Below, piece after piece: positions 7,735 to 14,992 of a stretch of 19,396 nt of DNA. Origin of the DNA: Spirosoma fluviale (GTDB taxonomy: Bacteria > Bacteroidota > Bacteroidia > Cytophagales > Spirosomataceae); contig CAMDSI010000017.1 of assembly GCA_945906915.1 (NCBI GenBank), positions 1-19,396 on the forward strand, in the 5' to 3' direction. Numbering within the stretch: position 1 is the stretch's first letter; every line of letters starts with the position of its first letter. The notes beneath the pieces were generated by a model. The model saw only the letters and a program-made list of their open reading frames with translations, was not told where the DNA came from and made no database searches. The position numbers were made by a program, and so were the translations under genes.

Positions 7735-8535
7735 TTAATCAAACCACTTTGACTGCAAAGTTCCTAAAAATTCGGCAAAGATTGGACCTGCTCCAATAAT
7801 TTCTCCAGAAAAAATGACATTTTGTCCTCCTGAGAAGTTAGTCACCATTCCTCCTGCTTCTTCGATAATTATTTTTCCGGCAGCTACGTCCCAAGGCTTT
7901 AAATTTGCCTCAAAGAAGCCCTCAAAACGACCGCAAGCCGTATAGGCTAAATCAATGGCCGCCGCACCCATCCGTCTTAAACCATGGGATGAACGCATTA
8001 GTTCCTTTAATAATTCTAGATATCGGTCTTGATACGAAAAATCGTAATACGGAAATCCCGTAGCTAATAAGGATTTTGACAGCGAATTTTCTGGCGAAAC
8101 TCGAATAGGTGAACCATTCAGGTGAGCTCCATGACCCTTTGCTGCCGTGAACAATTCATCCCGATTAGGCTCATAGATTAAACCTAGAATGGGTTGTTTA
8201 TTCAAAATCAATCCGACTGAAACCGCAAAAACAGGTAATTTATGTAAGAAATTAGTCGTGCCATCTAAAGGATCGATAACCCAATAAAAGCCATCCCCTA
8301 CGTCCTCATAATTGGAAGATGTTTCCTCCGCAATGAATCCTGCCTCCGGAAAAATCTGAGAAAGTCCTTGTTTTAATTTAGCTTCTGCTTGTTGATCCAC
8401 AAAAGAAACTAAATCGTTTGTCCCTTTATAAATAATGTCGGAGCTACTAAACTGAGTAGATTGTTGTAGGATCCATTGCCCCGTTTCTTTCACCAGGACG
8501 GAGGATTCTTCCAAAATGTCAACGAGAGGCTTCAT
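7735..8535 (-). CDS. Inositol monophosphatase family phosphatase
   Basis: The protein is 266 residues, normal for the family. It shows the metal-binding Glu pair in FIAEET (70-71), the hallmark WVIDPLDGTTNF (85-96, with Asp88, Asp91 and the general motif DPxDxTxxF) and the second motif WDVAAGKIIIEEAGG (215-229) with the third metal-binding Asp at 216. Such Mg-dependent, lithium-sensitive enzymes remove phosphate from inositol phosphates, histidinol phosphate, PAP or sugar phosphates; bacterial SuhB is the closest general model, but the substrate here cannot be told. The start ATG shares one base with the prc stop (TAATG), so translation is probably coupled. Confidence 0.9.
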   Translation of the reverse strand: MKPLVDILEESSVLVKETGQWILQQSTQFSSSDIIYKGTNDLVSFVDQQAEAKLKQGLSQIFPEAGFIAEETSSNYEDVGDGFYWVIDPLDGTTNFLHKLPVFAVSVGLILNKQPILGLIYEPNRDELFTAAKGHGAHLNGSPIRVSPENSLSKSLLATGFPYYDFSYQDRYLELLKELMRSSHGLRRMGAAAIDLAYTACGRFEGFFEANLKPWDVAAGKIIIEEAGGMVTNFSGGQNVIFSGEIIGAGPIFAEFLGTLQSKWFD

Positions 8536-10637
8536 TATTTTTTAGCCACCGCTTTAACAGGCGCTACAGGTCCTTTTAACCAATCCGCCAAAATCTGCTG
8601 TGTCTCCTTTAAATACGTATCCTTCGCATGCTTATCTTTTTCTTTCGACTCCACTTTCTTTCCATCCACATCTAGTGATTCTGATCCAGCCATCGTAGCC
8701 ATAACGGCTTCCGTTTCATCTGGCTTTTTCTTTTGATCATCTAATTCTTTCTTGCGCTTATCGTAATTCAAGGCAATCGAATTCGTTTCTTTCAACTTCT
8801 TCCAACGCTCTAAATCGTCTTTCAATTTCAATAATTCAGGTTTCGATTTAAGGCGTGTTTGGAAGGCCAATTGCAATTGTTTAACTGCAGCAGGATTCAC
8901 TTTACCTGTCTTCGTAAAAGTAGTCGAACGAATCATATCCCAAGGCAAAGCACTTGGCTGAGAACTCTCACCAAACTCTTCTGCCGAGAAGGCAGAGGGT
9001 AAAGCAAAATCAGGGCTAACGCCTTTATGTTGCGTAGAGCTTCCCGTAATGCGGTAGAATTTCTCCAACGTAATTTTTAATACACCTGGATTTTCTTTTT
9101 CAGAACGTACAAAACGACTTAAATCTAACACACTCTGTACGGTTCCTTTTCCATACGATTGCTCCCCTACGATGATACCACGTTGGTAATCTTGAATAGC
9201 ACCCGCGAAAATTTCAGAGGCAGAAGCTGAAAAACGATTAATCAAAACAGCCATAGGGCCATCGTAAACTAAATCAGGATTTTCGTCATTCTCCTGCGTG
9301 ATTTGGCCGGTAGATTCTTTACGTTGGACCACTGGTCCAGTCGAAATAAATAAACCCGTTAAATCAACCGCTTCTATCAAGGACCCTCCCCCATTATTTC
9401 GTAAATCAATTAATAAAGCATCGATTCCTTCCTTTTTAAACTCCCCTAAAAATTTACGGACATCGGCTGAAGTCGATTTGAATCCAGCTTCATTATTGCG
9501 CGCGCCTTCGAAGTCGCGGTAGAACATGGGGATCGTGATTAAACCAATTTTAAGGGTTTTATCTCCTTGTTTTTGGAACAAAATTTCCTTCTTAGCCGTC
9601 TGCTCTTCTAATTTAATTTTCTCTCTAACAATACGTACTTCCGTGGTAGGCGAACCTGTTACACCCGAACCAGGTAAGATTTTTAAACGAACAACTGTCC
9701 CTTTAGCCCCTCTAATAAGTTTAACAGCGTCATCTGTAAACCAACCGATGATATCCACGAATTTACCTTCATCTCCTTGGGCTACACCTACGATGCGGTC
9801 TTTCGGATTAACTTGCTTGCTACGGTAAGCGGGACCTCCAGGAACAAGGTCCACGATACTCACATAATCACCGTCTAAACGAAGTGTAGCGCCGATTCCT
9901 TCAAAGCTTTGGGACATATCCTTATTGAATTCCTCTGCTGCTTTCGGGATCATATAGGTCGTATGTGGATCTATACTTTCCGTGTAGGCGTTCATAAAAA
10001 CTTGGAAAACATCCTCCGACTTCGTCTTCGCCATGTATTTTTCGGTACGCTTATAACGCTCTTTTAATTCACGAACAGACGTTGTATCCGCTTTTCCCCC
10101 AATTTTCCAATCCAATAATTGACGCTTCAAATCTTTTCGCCAATAATCATCCAGTTCCGCTTCCGATTTAGACCAAATAGCTTTCTCCCGATTAGGTTGA
10201 TACGTTTCGTCGATTGTAAAATCTGTCGGCTTATCTAATTGTGCATTGATGAATACATAACGCGCCTTCATGCGCTTTTGATACGTATTATAAATCTGAA
10301 AAGCGGAGGTTAAATCACCCAAATTAAGTGCTTCATCAATCGTAAAGCGATACTTTTCTAATTCCTTCATATCCTCCGCTAAAAAGAACACCTTATTCGG
10401 GTCTAATTGCTTGATATATGCATCGAAAATCTTCGAAGACAACGAATCATTCACCGGAATCTTACGGTAATGGTAATTGCTCAAAATCTCGAACACCTTG
10501 CTTTCGACTTTACGCTGCAAAGCGGATGGCTGTAAATCACCTTCCTGGTAGATAACCTGACTCTGCAAATCGGAACCATGCATAAACCAGACAACTAACA
10601 ACGAAAGCGGAATGAAAATAGGAAGTATCTTCTTCAT
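8535..10637 (-). CDS. prc: Carboxy-terminal processing protease Prc/Tsp (S41)
   Basis: The product is 700 residues from the ATG at 10637; an in-frame TTG at 10652 overlaps the upstream FKBP gene and I reject it. A signal peptide or anchor (ILPIFIPLSLLVVWFM) is followed by a long helical Tsp N-terminal domain, a PDZ domain (about 240-330, GIGATLRLDGDYVSIVDLVP), the S41 core with DLRNNGGGS, and the catalytic pair Ser472 (in RFSASASEIF) and Lys497 (in SYGKGTVQ), 25 residues apart as in E. coli Tsp. A Lys-rich C-terminal domain with a charged linker completes it. Prc degrades periplasmic proteins with non-polar C-termini and helps control envelope and peptidoglycan enzymes. It begins four bases after the FKBP gene. 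Confidence 0.95.
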   Translation of the reverse strand: MKKILPIFIPLSLLVVWFMHGSDLQSQVIYQEGDLQPSALQRKVESKVFEILSNYHYRKIPVNDSLSSKIFDAYIKQLDPNKVFFLAEDMKELEKYRFTIDEALNLGDLTSAFQIYNTYQKRMKARYVFINAQLDKPTDFTIDETYQPNREKAIWSKSEAELDDYWRKDLKRQLLDWKIGGKADTTSVRELKERYKRTEKYMAKTKSEDVFQVFMNAYTESIDPHTTYMIPKAAEEFNKDMSQSFEGIGATLRLDGDYVSIVDLVPGGPAYRSKQVNPKDRIVGVAQGDEGKFVDIIGWFTDDAVKLIRGAKGTVVRLKILPGSGVTGSPTTEVRIVREKIKLEEQTAKKEILFQKQGDKTLKIGLITIPMFYRDFEGARNNEAGFKSTSADVRKFLGEFKKEGIDALLIDLRNNGGGSLIEAVDLTGLFISTGPVVQRKESTGQITQENDENPDLVYDGPMAVLINRFSASASEIFAGAIQDYQRGIIVGEQSYGKGTVQSVLDLSRFVRSEKENPGVLKITLEKFYRITGSSTQHKGVSPDFALPSAFSAEEFGESSQPSALPWDMIRSTTFTKTGKVNPAAVKQLQLAFQTRLKSKPELLKLKDDLERWKKLKETNSIALNYDKRKKELDDQKKKPDETEAVMATMAGSESLDVDGKKVESKEKDKHAKDTYLKETQQILADWLKGPVAPVKAVAKK

Positions 10638-10641
10638 AGTT

Positions 10642-11385
10642 TTATTTTTCAATCTCTAATAATTCTACCTCGAAAACCAAAGCAGAGTAAGGTTTGATTG
10701 CTTGACCACCACCACGAACGCCATAAGCTAAATTCTGCGGGATGAATAATTTAAATTTCGAACCCACAGGCATTAATTGTAATGCTTCAACCCAACCAGG
10801 AATTACCCCATTTACTGGAAATGAGATAGGTTCTCCACGTTGTACTGATGAATCAAACACCTGACCATCAATTAATGTTCCATGGTAATGCGTTTTCACT
10901 TTATCCGTCGCCACCGGCTTAGGACCCGTGCCTAATTTGATGATTTTGTATTGCAGACCTGATTCCGTTACGATGATGGAATCTTTCTTTCTATTATCTG
11001 CCAAAAACTTCTCTCCAGCCTCCTTGTTAGGCAAAAACTCTTTAGATTGCTCTAATGCTTGAGCTTCTTGATTTTTCATCATGTAGGCTTGAACGATGCT
11101 TTGGCATTGTTGCTCAGTCAATTTTAAAGTACCCCCTTGCGTAGCAGCTTCAAAACCTTTAGCCACCATCGCTGGATTTAAAGTCACTTTTTGGGACTTA
11201 AAATTTTGGGCCACTAATACCCCCACGGCATAGGAAACGGAATCTACTTGATTCGAAAATTCCTTAACAGAGACTTTCGTAACAGAGACGGTCAATTTAG
11301 GTTTAGTTTTCGTCTTAGTCTGAGCGATAGAGGTTAAAGACACAAAACAAGATAGAATGGCAAGCAATTTAATTTTCATATTCAT
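10642..11385 (-). CDS. Periplasmic FKBP-type peptidyl-prolyl isomerase (FkpA-like)
   Basis: This 247-residue protein has a signal peptide (IKLLAILSCFVSLTSIAQ), a Lys/Thr-rich linker, an FkpA-type helical dimerisation domain (about 45-135: VDSVSYAVGVLVAQNFK, KGFEAATQG) and a C-terminal FKBP domain from about 158. The active-site residues expected for FKBP are present: Tyr167, Phe177-Asp178, Val194-Ile195, Trp198, Tyr221 (AYG) and Phe238. It should speed proline isomerisation and act as a chaperone for exported proteins. No lipobox Cys is seen, so it is probably soluble. ATGs at 11385 and 11379 are both possible starts. It heads the minus-strand operon, with a promoter just upstream. Confidence 0.93.
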   Translation of the reverse strand: MNMKIKLLAILSCFVSLTSIAQTKTKTKPKLTVSVTKVSVKEFSNQVDSVSYAVGVLVAQNFKSQKVTLNPAMVAKGFEAATQGGTLKLTEQQCQSIVQAYMMKNQEAQALEQSKEFLPNKEAGEKFLADNRKKDSIIVTESGLQYKIIKLGTGPKPVATDKVKTHYHGTLIDGQVFDSSVQRGEPISFPVNGVIPGWVEALQLMPVGSKFKLFIPQNLAYGVRGGGQAIKPYSALVFEVELLEIEK

Positions 11386-11412
11386 TGTTAATTTAATTTC
11401 TAATCAAAGATT

Positions 11413-11443
11413 CGAAGATAAGCAAAATTGGCTTTTTTTCAAG
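11413..11443 (-). promoter_or_regulatory. Bacteroidota-type promoter for the FKBP-prc-...-porD operon
   Basis: On the minus strand a CTTG (-33 element, TTG at 11442-11440) is followed by exactly 19 bp and TATCTTCG (11420-11413), which differs from the Bacteroidota -7 consensus TAnnTTTG at one base. Transcription would start near 11406, leaving a leader of about 20 nt before the FKBP ATG. Confidence 0.55.
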
Positions 11444-11495
11444 AATTTTAACGGCATTTAACTAGCGTCCTTTAGTCACCCAAATTCATTTCTTT

Positions 11496-11526
11496 AAAAA
11501 GTCTTATGATTATCGACTTTTTTTTT
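11496..11526 (+). other. Terminator-like hairpin upstream of atpA
   Basis: AAAAAGTC (11496-11503) pairs with GACTTTTT (11515-11522) around an 11-nt loop and continues into a T-run on the plus strand. No plus-strand gene ends here, since the two flanking genes diverge. It may be an insulator, the end of an unseen short transcript, or chance pairing in AT-rich DNA. Confidence 0.4.
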
Positions 11527-11558
11527 GTTAAATCATGGGATTATTCAAATTTCGTAGC

Positions 11559-11566
11559 TAATTTTG
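11559..11566 (+). promoter_or_regulatory. Candidate -7 element for atpA
   Basis: TAATTTTG matches the Bacteroidota -7 consensus TAnnTTTG in full, about 70 nt before the atpA start. No good TTG/TTTG sits 19 bp upstream (the place reads TGGG), so the call rests on one element. It is downstream of the hairpin at 11496-11526, so that hairpin would not be in this transcript. Confidence 0.4.
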
Positions 11567-11634
11567 CACCCGAAATTTGATTGAAAATAAATTAGTAGAA
11601 ATCAGTATAAAAATCATTAAACCCTCCAGTTTAT

Positions 11635-13215
11635 ATGGCATCAGTAAGACCAGACGAAGTTTCAGCAATTTTAAGGGAGCAATTATCCCAAGCTAAAACT
11701 GTCGCAGAATTAGAAGAAGTAGGTACCGTACTCCAAGTGGGTGATGGTGTGGCACGTATATACGGCCTATCTAACGTACAAGCAGGCGAGTTGATCGTTT
11801 TCGAAAACGGTCTAAAAGCTTTAGCCTTGAACCTAGAAGAGGATAATGTAGGTGCCGTATTATTAGGAGATTCTAGCACTGTTAAGGAGGGTGATACCGT
11901 TAAAAGAACTAACCTTATTGCCTCAGTTAAAGTAGGGGATGGTATTTTAGGTCGTGTAGTGAATACTTTAGGTGAGCCTATCGACGGAAACGGTCCTATC
12001 GCAGGTGAATTATACGAGATGCCATTAGAGCGTAAAGCTCCAGGGGTTATCTTCCGTCAACCCGTAACAGAACCATTACAATCAGGTATCAAAGCGATCG
12101 ATGCGATGATCCCTGTAGGTCGTGGACAACGTGAGTTAGTGATTGGTGACCGCCAAACGGGTAAAACTGCGGTTTGTATCGATACGATTATTAATCAAAA
12201 AGAATTTTATGACAAAGGCGAGCCGGTATTCTGTATCTATGTAGCCATTGGTCAAAAAGCATCTACCGTAAAGCAAATCGAACAAACGCTTCGTAAGGCT
12301 GGCGCGATGGATTATACAGTTGTCGTTTCAGCTTCTGCTGGAGATCCTGCACCGATGCAATTCTACGCTCCATTTACGGGTGCAGCCATCGGCGAATTCT
12401 TCCGTGATACAGGTCGCCCAGCTTTAGTGGTTTATGATGACTTATCGAAGCAAGCAGTTGCCTACCGAGAGGTTTCCTTATTATTACGTCGTCCACCAGG
12501 ACGCGAGGCGTATCCAGGGGACGTTTTCTACCTTCACTCTCGTTTATTAGAGCGTGCGGCGAAGATTAACAGTTCAGACGAGATTGCACGTAGCATGAAT
12601 GATTTACCTGAATCGATCAAACACCTAGTGAAAGGTGGCGGTAGCTTAACAGCTCTTCCGATCATCGAAACTCAAGCCGGTGACGTTTCTGCTTATATTC
12701 CTACGAACGTAATTTCCATCACAGATGGTCAAATCTTCTTAGAAACAAACTTATTCAACGCAGGTATTCGTCCAGCCATTAACGTAGGTATTTCGGTATC
12801 ACGTGTGGGTGGTAATGCACAGATTAAGTCCATGAAGAAAGTAGCGGGTACGCTTAAATTAGATCAAGCACAATTCCGTGAATTAGAGGCTTTCTCTAAA
12901 TTCGGATCAGATCTTGACGCCTCTACTAAATTAACGATCGACCGTGGTCGTCGTAACTTAGAGATGTTAAAGCAACCTCAATTCGCGCCACAACGTGTAG
13001 AAGAGCAAGTTGCGATGATTTATTTAGCTACAACAGGTAATTTAGATAACGTACCTGTAGAAAAAGTTCGTGAATTCGAACAAGATTACATTCAAGTATT
13101 ACGTGCGACAGAAAAGGCTACTTTAGAAGCTCTTGGTCAAGGTAAATACGATGATACATTAACTGCCACTTTAAAGCGTGTGGGTAATGAAGTAGCAGCT
13201 AAATACAAAGCATAA
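11635..13215 (+). CDS. atpA: F1F0 ATP synthase subunit alpha
   Basis: The protein is 526 residues, slightly longer than the E. coli subunit. Key features: the N-terminal beta-barrel (VLQVGDGVARIYGLSNVQAG split around residue 40), the nucleotide-binding loop GDRQTGKT at 171-178, the conserved LVVYDDLSKQAVAYREV region (about 264-280) and the arginine finger Arg390 in SVSRVGG. A short insertion (about 320-333, MNDLPESIKHLVKG) precedes GSLTALPIIETQAGD and looks like a lineage variant, not damage. Alpha subunits alternate with beta in the F1 head and hold non-catalytic sites. atpG follows after 12 nt, but atpH, atpF, atpE and atpB, usually upstream, are not here; the upstream neighbour is the divergent FKBP gene. 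Confidence 0.98.
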   Translation: MASVRPDEVSAILREQLSQAKTVAELEEVGTVLQVGDGVARIYGLSNVQAGELIVFENGLKALALNLEEDNVGAVLLGDSSTVKEGDTVKRTNLIASVKVGDGILGRVVNTLGEPIDGNGPIAGELYEMPLERKAPGVIFRQPVTEPLQSGIKAIDAMIPVGRGQRELVIGDRQTGKTAVCIDTIINQKEFYDKGEPVFCIYVAIGQKASTVKQIEQTLRKAGAMDYTVVVSASAGDPAPMQFYAPFTGAAIGEFFRDTGRPALVVYDDLSKQAVAYREVSLLLRRPPGREAYPGDVFYLHSRLLERAAKINSSDEIARSMNDLPESIKHLVKGGGSLTALPIIETQAGDVSAYIPTNVISITDGQIFLETNLFNAGIRPAINVGISVSRVGGNAQIKSMKKVAGTLKLDQAQFRELEAFSKFGSDLDASTKLTIDRGRRNLEMLKQPQFAPQRVEEQVAMIYLATTGNLDNVPVEKVREFEQDYIQVLRATEKATLEALGQGKYDDTLTATLKRVGNEVAAKYKA

Positions 13216-13227
13216 AATTAACAGACT

Positions 13228-14106
13228 ATGGCTTCCTTAAAAGAAGTAAGAAATAGAATTGTATCCGTCAACTCGACGCAGCAAATTACCAAAGCCATGA
13301 AAATGGTTTCGGCAGCGAAGTTGCGTCGTGCTCAGGATGCGATACACCAAATGCGTCCTTACGCTAAGAAATTAGCTGAAATGATTGCGACAGTTTCTGC
13401 TCAGTCAGAAGCCGGAGCGGAGAATCCTTTCACTGAAGTGCGCGAGATCAAAAATGCCTTAATCATTGTCGTTACTTCGGATCGTGGACTTTGCGGCGCT
13501 TTTAATGCGAACGTAGGAAAAGCGACCATGGCTTTAGTTCAAGAGAAATATGCGCATCTACAAGCAAAGGGAAATGTGGAGGTTTTATCTTTGGGCAAAA
13601 AAGGAGCAGAATATTTAGCTCGTCGTGGTTATAAAGTGAACGATGCGCATACAGACATTTTCACTCGTTTGAACTTCTCTAACGTACGTGAAATCGGTGA
13701 AGCCGTATTAAAGTCATTTACTGAAAAGCAATATGATGTAGTGGAAATCCTCTTCAACTTTTCGAAGAATGTGGCCACACAATTTATTCAAACAGAACAA
13801 TTACTTCCTTTGGTAGCCTCAGAAACAGGTGAAAAAGCTAGCTCAGTAGATTATATTTTTGAGCCGACAGAAGAAGAAATTATTTCTGAATTAATTCCAA
13901 AGTCTATTAAATTGTCCATTTTCCGCGCCTTATTAGAGTCCAATTCATCTGAACATGGTGCTCGTATGACAGCAATGGATAAAGCGACAGAAAATGCGGG
14001 TGAATTAATTAAAGCATTAAAATTAGAATATAACCGTTCACGTCAAGCAGCCATTACGAAGGAAATTTTAGAGATCGTAGGGGGTGCAGAAGCGTTAAGC
14101 GCATAA
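13228..14106 (+). CDS. atpG: F1F0 ATP synthase subunit gamma
   Basis: The product is 292 residues with the standard gamma termini: the N-terminal helix MASLKEVRNRIVSVNSTQQI followed by TKAMKMVSAAKLRRAQ, the central VVTSDRGLCGAFNANV strand-turn (about 80-97), and the C-terminal helix MTAMDKATENAGELI with the final AAITKEILEIVGGAEAL. These two helices form the rotating coiled-coil shaft inside the alpha-beta ring. It starts 12 nt after atpA. Two adjacent stop codons (TAATAA) separate it by four bases from the DUF2911 gene, so the three are probably one transcript. The beta and epsilon genes (atpD, atpC) are not in the window, in keeping with their separate location in many Bacteroidota. Confidence 0.97.
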   Translation: MASLKEVRNRIVSVNSTQQITKAMKMVSAAKLRRAQDAIHQMRPYAKKLAEMIATVSAQSEAGAENPFTEVREIKNALIIVVTSDRGLCGAFNANVGKATMALVQEKYAHLQAKGNVEVLSLGKKGAEYLARRGYKVNDAHTDIFTRLNFSNVREIGEAVLKSFTEKQYDVVEILFNFSKNVATQFIQTEQLLPLVASETGEKASSVDYIFEPTEEEIISELIPKSIKLSIFRALLESNSSEHGARMTAMDKATENAGELIKALKLEYNRSRQAAITKEILEIVGGAEALSA

Positions 14107-14110
14107 TAAA

Positions 14111-14932
14111 ATGAAAAAGCTATTTTTCTTACTTTTCTGGGCAATTGCTACCAGCACATTTGCCCAAGGGCTTAAAATGCCTTCGCCAAGCCCTGCTCAA
14201 AGCATTAAACAAGATTTTTCTTTATCCTCTGTGGAGGTCAAATATTCTCGCCCTGTGATTAAAGGACGAAAAATATTTGGAGATGTGGTTCCTTTTGGGA
14301 AATTATGGCGTACTGGGGCTAATTCACCTACTAGTATTACGGTGGGAGAAGATGTGAAAATTGCTGGCCAAACGCTTAAAGCGGGAACCTACCAATTAAT
14401 GACAATACCCTCTCAATTTTCATGGGAAATTATCTTCAATAAAGGCACTAATGGGGTGTTTAATTACAAACCAGAAGAAGATGTATTGAAAGTAAAGCTG
14501 GCTGTGACCACATTAACTCAATCCGTTGAATCATTTTCGATTCAGTTTGCGAATGTGATTTCAAATAAATTGGATTTAGTCCTATCCTGGGAGAAAGTAA
14601 GCGTTTCTATTCCAATAGAAACAGATATTGATTCCAAAATTGCAACATCCATTGAAAAGGCGATGGCTGCTGATACAAGACCTTATTTTGAATCTGCCTC
14701 TTTTTATTTTGAAACTGGACGTGATTTGAAAAAGGCATTGGAATGGGTAGGCAAAGCTGCAGAATCAAATCCCTCTGCGTATTGGGTTTTGCATTTACAA
14801 GCCAAAATTCAAGCGAAATTGGGTGACAAAGTAGGTGCCAAAGCAAGTGCTGAGAAATCAATCGCCCTAGCCAAAGAAGGAAAAAATGATGATTATGTTA
14901 CGTTGAACATGAAATTGATTCAAAGCTTATAA
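14111..14932 (+). CDS. DUF2911 domain secreted protein with C-terminal TPR-like helices
   Basis: The protein has 273 residues with a signal peptide (MKKLFFLLFWAIATSTFAQG). Residues about 25-165 match DUF2911, a beta-sandwich family common in Bacteroidota: SPAQSIKQDF, VEVKYSRPVIKGRKIFG, VPFGKLWRTGANSPTSITV, LKAGTYQLMTIP. The rest (about 180-270) is helical and tetratricopeptide-like (FETGRDLKKALEWVGKAAES, LHLQAKIQAKLGDKVGAKAS). No enzyme activity is established for the family. It starts four bases after atpG, so it is probably transcribed with ATP synthase; this is most likely a positional partner, since nothing in it suggests an energy-related role. The strong terminator at 14949 closes the unit. 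Confidence 0.88.
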   Translation: MKKLFFLLFWAIATSTFAQGLKMPSPSPAQSIKQDFSLSSVEVKYSRPVIKGRKIFGDVVPFGKLWRTGANSPTSITVGEDVKIAGQTLKAGTYQLMTIPSQFSWEIIFNKGTNGVFNYKPEEDVLKVKLAVTTLTQSVESFSIQFANVISNKLDLVLSWEKVSVSIPIETDIDSKIATSIEKAMAADTRPYFESASFYFETGRDLKKALEWVGKAAESNPSAYWVLHLQAKIQAKLGDKVGAKASAEKSIALAKEGKNDDYVTLNMKLIQSL

Positions 14933-14939
14933 ATTGAAC

Positions 14940-14947
14940 TATATTCG
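14940..14947 (+). promoter_or_regulatory. Possible -7 element for hflX
   Basis: TATATTCG differs by one base from TAnnTTTG and lies directly before the terminator stem. An ATTG lies 22 bp upstream (14914-14917), a little far. A start point near 14953 would fall within the stem's 5' arm and leave a leader of about 40 nt to hflX. Confidence 0.25.
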
Positions 14948-14948
14948 C

Positions 14949-14983
14949 AAAAAAAGCCTTTCTTAACAGGAAGGCTTTTTTTA
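14949..14983 (+). terminator. Intrinsic terminator after the atpA-atpG-DUF2911 unit
   Basis: A 12-bp stem (AAAAAAAGCCTT at 14949-14960 with AAGGCTTTTTTT at 14971-14982) closes a 10-nt loop and ends in a T-run on the plus strand, 17 nt after the DUF2911 stop. The T-run ends only about ten bases before the hflX start codon. Confidence 0.8.
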
Positions 14984-14992
14984 GCATCAGAT

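Noticed and set aside
9526..9828. Plus-strand open frame of 100 codons inside prc
   Set aside because: It lies antisense to the PDZ and S41 region of prc and has no domain or regulatory context.
10638..10652. TTG start of prc at 10652
   Set aside because: It overlaps the end of the FKBP gene; the ATG at 10637 gives a normal signal peptide and a 4-nt gap.
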